DNA of 13,851 bases from JBEKDJ01 sp050014415. GTDB lineage: Bacteria > Desulfobacterota > BSN033 > UBA1163. The notes beneath the pieces were generated by a model. The model was not told where the DNA came from and made no database searches. It was given only the letters and a program-made list of their open reading frames with translations. The stretch covers positions 1 through 13,851 of the forward strand of contig JBEKDJ010000107.1 of the NCBI GenBank assembly GCA_050014415.1, given 5' to 3'. The position numbers and the translations under genes were made by a program. Below, in pieces: positions 13,024 through 13,851 of this stretch (positions are counted from its first letter, which is position 1; the number at the start of each line of letters is the position of its first letter).

Positions 13024-13851
13024 ATGAGCTGGGTTTCTATTGACTATGACAAGTGTAATCGCTGCGGCATATGTGTTCAGGGATGCCCAAGGTGCTTCTG
13101 GAAGAATGGAGACGAAATCGCTGTAGAGGCTAACGAAAGCTGCTGCGCCCTCTGCGGACATTGTGTCGCACTCTGCCCTGCGGGAGCTATCTCACACAAT
13201 AAAATGGACATGAATAATTTTAAGGACATTCGCAAGAGGGAGATTATTAAGACCGATGAGTTCATTCAATTCATCAGAGAGCGTCGAAGTCACAGACATT
13301 TTACGAAAGATAAGATTCCTAAAAAGGATTTAGAAAAATTGATCGACACCGTCCGTTACGCTCCCACGGGTCACAACGATCAGACTGTGGAAATCATACT
13401 TCTGCAAGATTCCATGAGAATAAGAAAATTGTCCAACCTTACGGTTGATCATATGACCTCCGTTAGGGCTGAATTTGTCAAGAAACTGGAGGAACTTAAG
13501 GCAGGCAATAAAGGAACCTCAAAAGAAATATTCCAAATGGAGGATATGATCAGATTTCAAGAAATGCTGGTACAAGCCAGGAATGCAGGATTCGATCCCA
13601 TCTTTTACGAAGCTCCTGCTGTGGCGATCTTTCATTCCACGGTTCAGACAGTCACGCCTAAAGACAACTGCGTCATCGCATCCACCACTATAGGATTGCT
13701 GGCCAGGACCATAGGATTGGAAACGACCTATATAGCACTTTTTGAAAATGCGTGTAAAGCCTACCAGCCTCTAATGGACGAGTTGAGACTCCCGAAAGAC
13801 CATCAAGTTTTCAGTGTGCTCGTTATCGGCTACCCTAAATTCAAGTATTTC
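13024..13851 (+). CDS. Ferredoxin-nitroreductase fusion protein (3' end outside window)
   Basis: Rightward gene open to the window edge, 276 codons without a stop. An N-terminal 2x[4Fe-4S] ferredoxin domain has CxxCxxCxxxC motifs at Cys11/14/17/21 and Cys41/44/47/51. It is followed by an FMN-dependent nitroreductase domain beginning at RERRSHRHF (about 85-93), with YAPTGHNDQ at about 112-120 and a late GYPKFKYF that normally lies within the last 20 residues of the family. Only a short tail is therefore missing. Such proteins use reduced ferredoxin-type electrons for flavin-dependent reductions in anaerobes. The physiological substrate is not predictable. Two extra cysteines (24 and 40) flank the cluster motifs. 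The start is set by GGGGAGG five bases before ATG. It is divergent from the leftward array and may be unrelated to it. Confidence 0.88.
   Translation, partial: MSWVSIDYDKCNRCGICVQGCPRCFWKNGDEIAVEANESCCALCGHCVALCPAGAISHNKMDMNNFKDIRKREIIKTDEFIQFIRERRSHRHFTKDKIPKKDLEKLIDTVRYAPTGHNDQTVEIILLQDSMRIRKLSNLTVDHMTSVRAEFVKKLEELKAGNKGTSKEIFQMEDMIRFQEMLVQARNAGFDPIFYEAPAVAIFHSTVQTVTPKDNCVIASTTIGLLARTIGLETTYIALFENACKAYQPLMDELRLPKDHQVFSVLVIGYPKFKYF

Noticed and set aside
1..13851. CRISPR arrays, tRNA or rRNA genes, transposase genes
   Set aside because: I read both strands and found no spaced short repeats, cloverleaf or rRNA landmarks, and no transposase-like frame. The repeats present are a single direct-repeat pair and palindromes.

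Overview
The window looks like chromosomal DNA from a strictly anaerobic, metabolically versatile bacterium, most plausibly Desulfobacterota/Deltaproteobacteria. This is inferred from gene content: TRAP transporter genes, an iron-sulfur Old Yellow Enzyme (OYE) flavoenzyme, several soluble fumarate-reductase-like flavoproteins and a ferredoxin-nitroreductase fusion. No rRNA, tRNA or phylogenetic marker gene is present, so the placement is an inference.

Nearly all coding sequence is on the minus strand and reads leftward as one long gene array from 12202 to 627. In transcription order it holds: an OYE/2,4-dienoyl-CoA-reductase-type FMN/4Fe-4S/FAD enzyme (10109-12202); a SnoaL-like gene broken by a one-base frameshift (9424-10031); an intact SnoaL-like gene (8740-9363); a SnoaL-like gene with a large in-frame internal deletion (8431-8721); three tandem paralogous FAD-binding flavoproteins (6918-8414, 5436-6905, 3991-5439); and a TRAP transporter in the order small permease (3357-3884), large permease (1921-3228), substrate-binding protein (627-1673). 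Spacing is tight from 10031 to 3991, with one 4-base overlap, so these genes are probably co-transcribed. To the right, a roughly 820-base stretch without an intact gene holds decayed remnants of a second TRAP binding protein and possibly of a second OYE-type flavoenzyme. A divergent plus-strand gene for a ferredoxin-nitroreductase then runs off the right edge.

The genes together suggest an uptake-and-redox module for an unidentified organic substrate. The TRAP system would import it, and cytoplasmic flavoenzymes plus SnoaL-fold proteins would reduce, dehydrogenate, dehydrate or isomerise it. The mix of an OYE Fe-S enzyme, SnoaL proteins and fumarate-reductase-like flavoproteins recalls the bile-acid 7-dehydroxylation (bai) gene set in family composition, but no gene here can be equated with a bai gene. 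All three flavoproteins lack the catalytic residues of fumarate reductase, and the TRAP binding protein lacks the family's usual ligand-binding arginine. Both point away from a C4-dicarboxylate.

A second theme is tandem duplication followed by decay: three flavoprotein paralogs, three SnoaL copies (one intact), two binding-protein copies (one a relic), a duplicated promoter/leader of about 190 bases at 151-340 and 1711-1900, and a possible third fragment at 12479-12508. REP-like GC-rich palindromes sit at 567-602 and 3268-3315.
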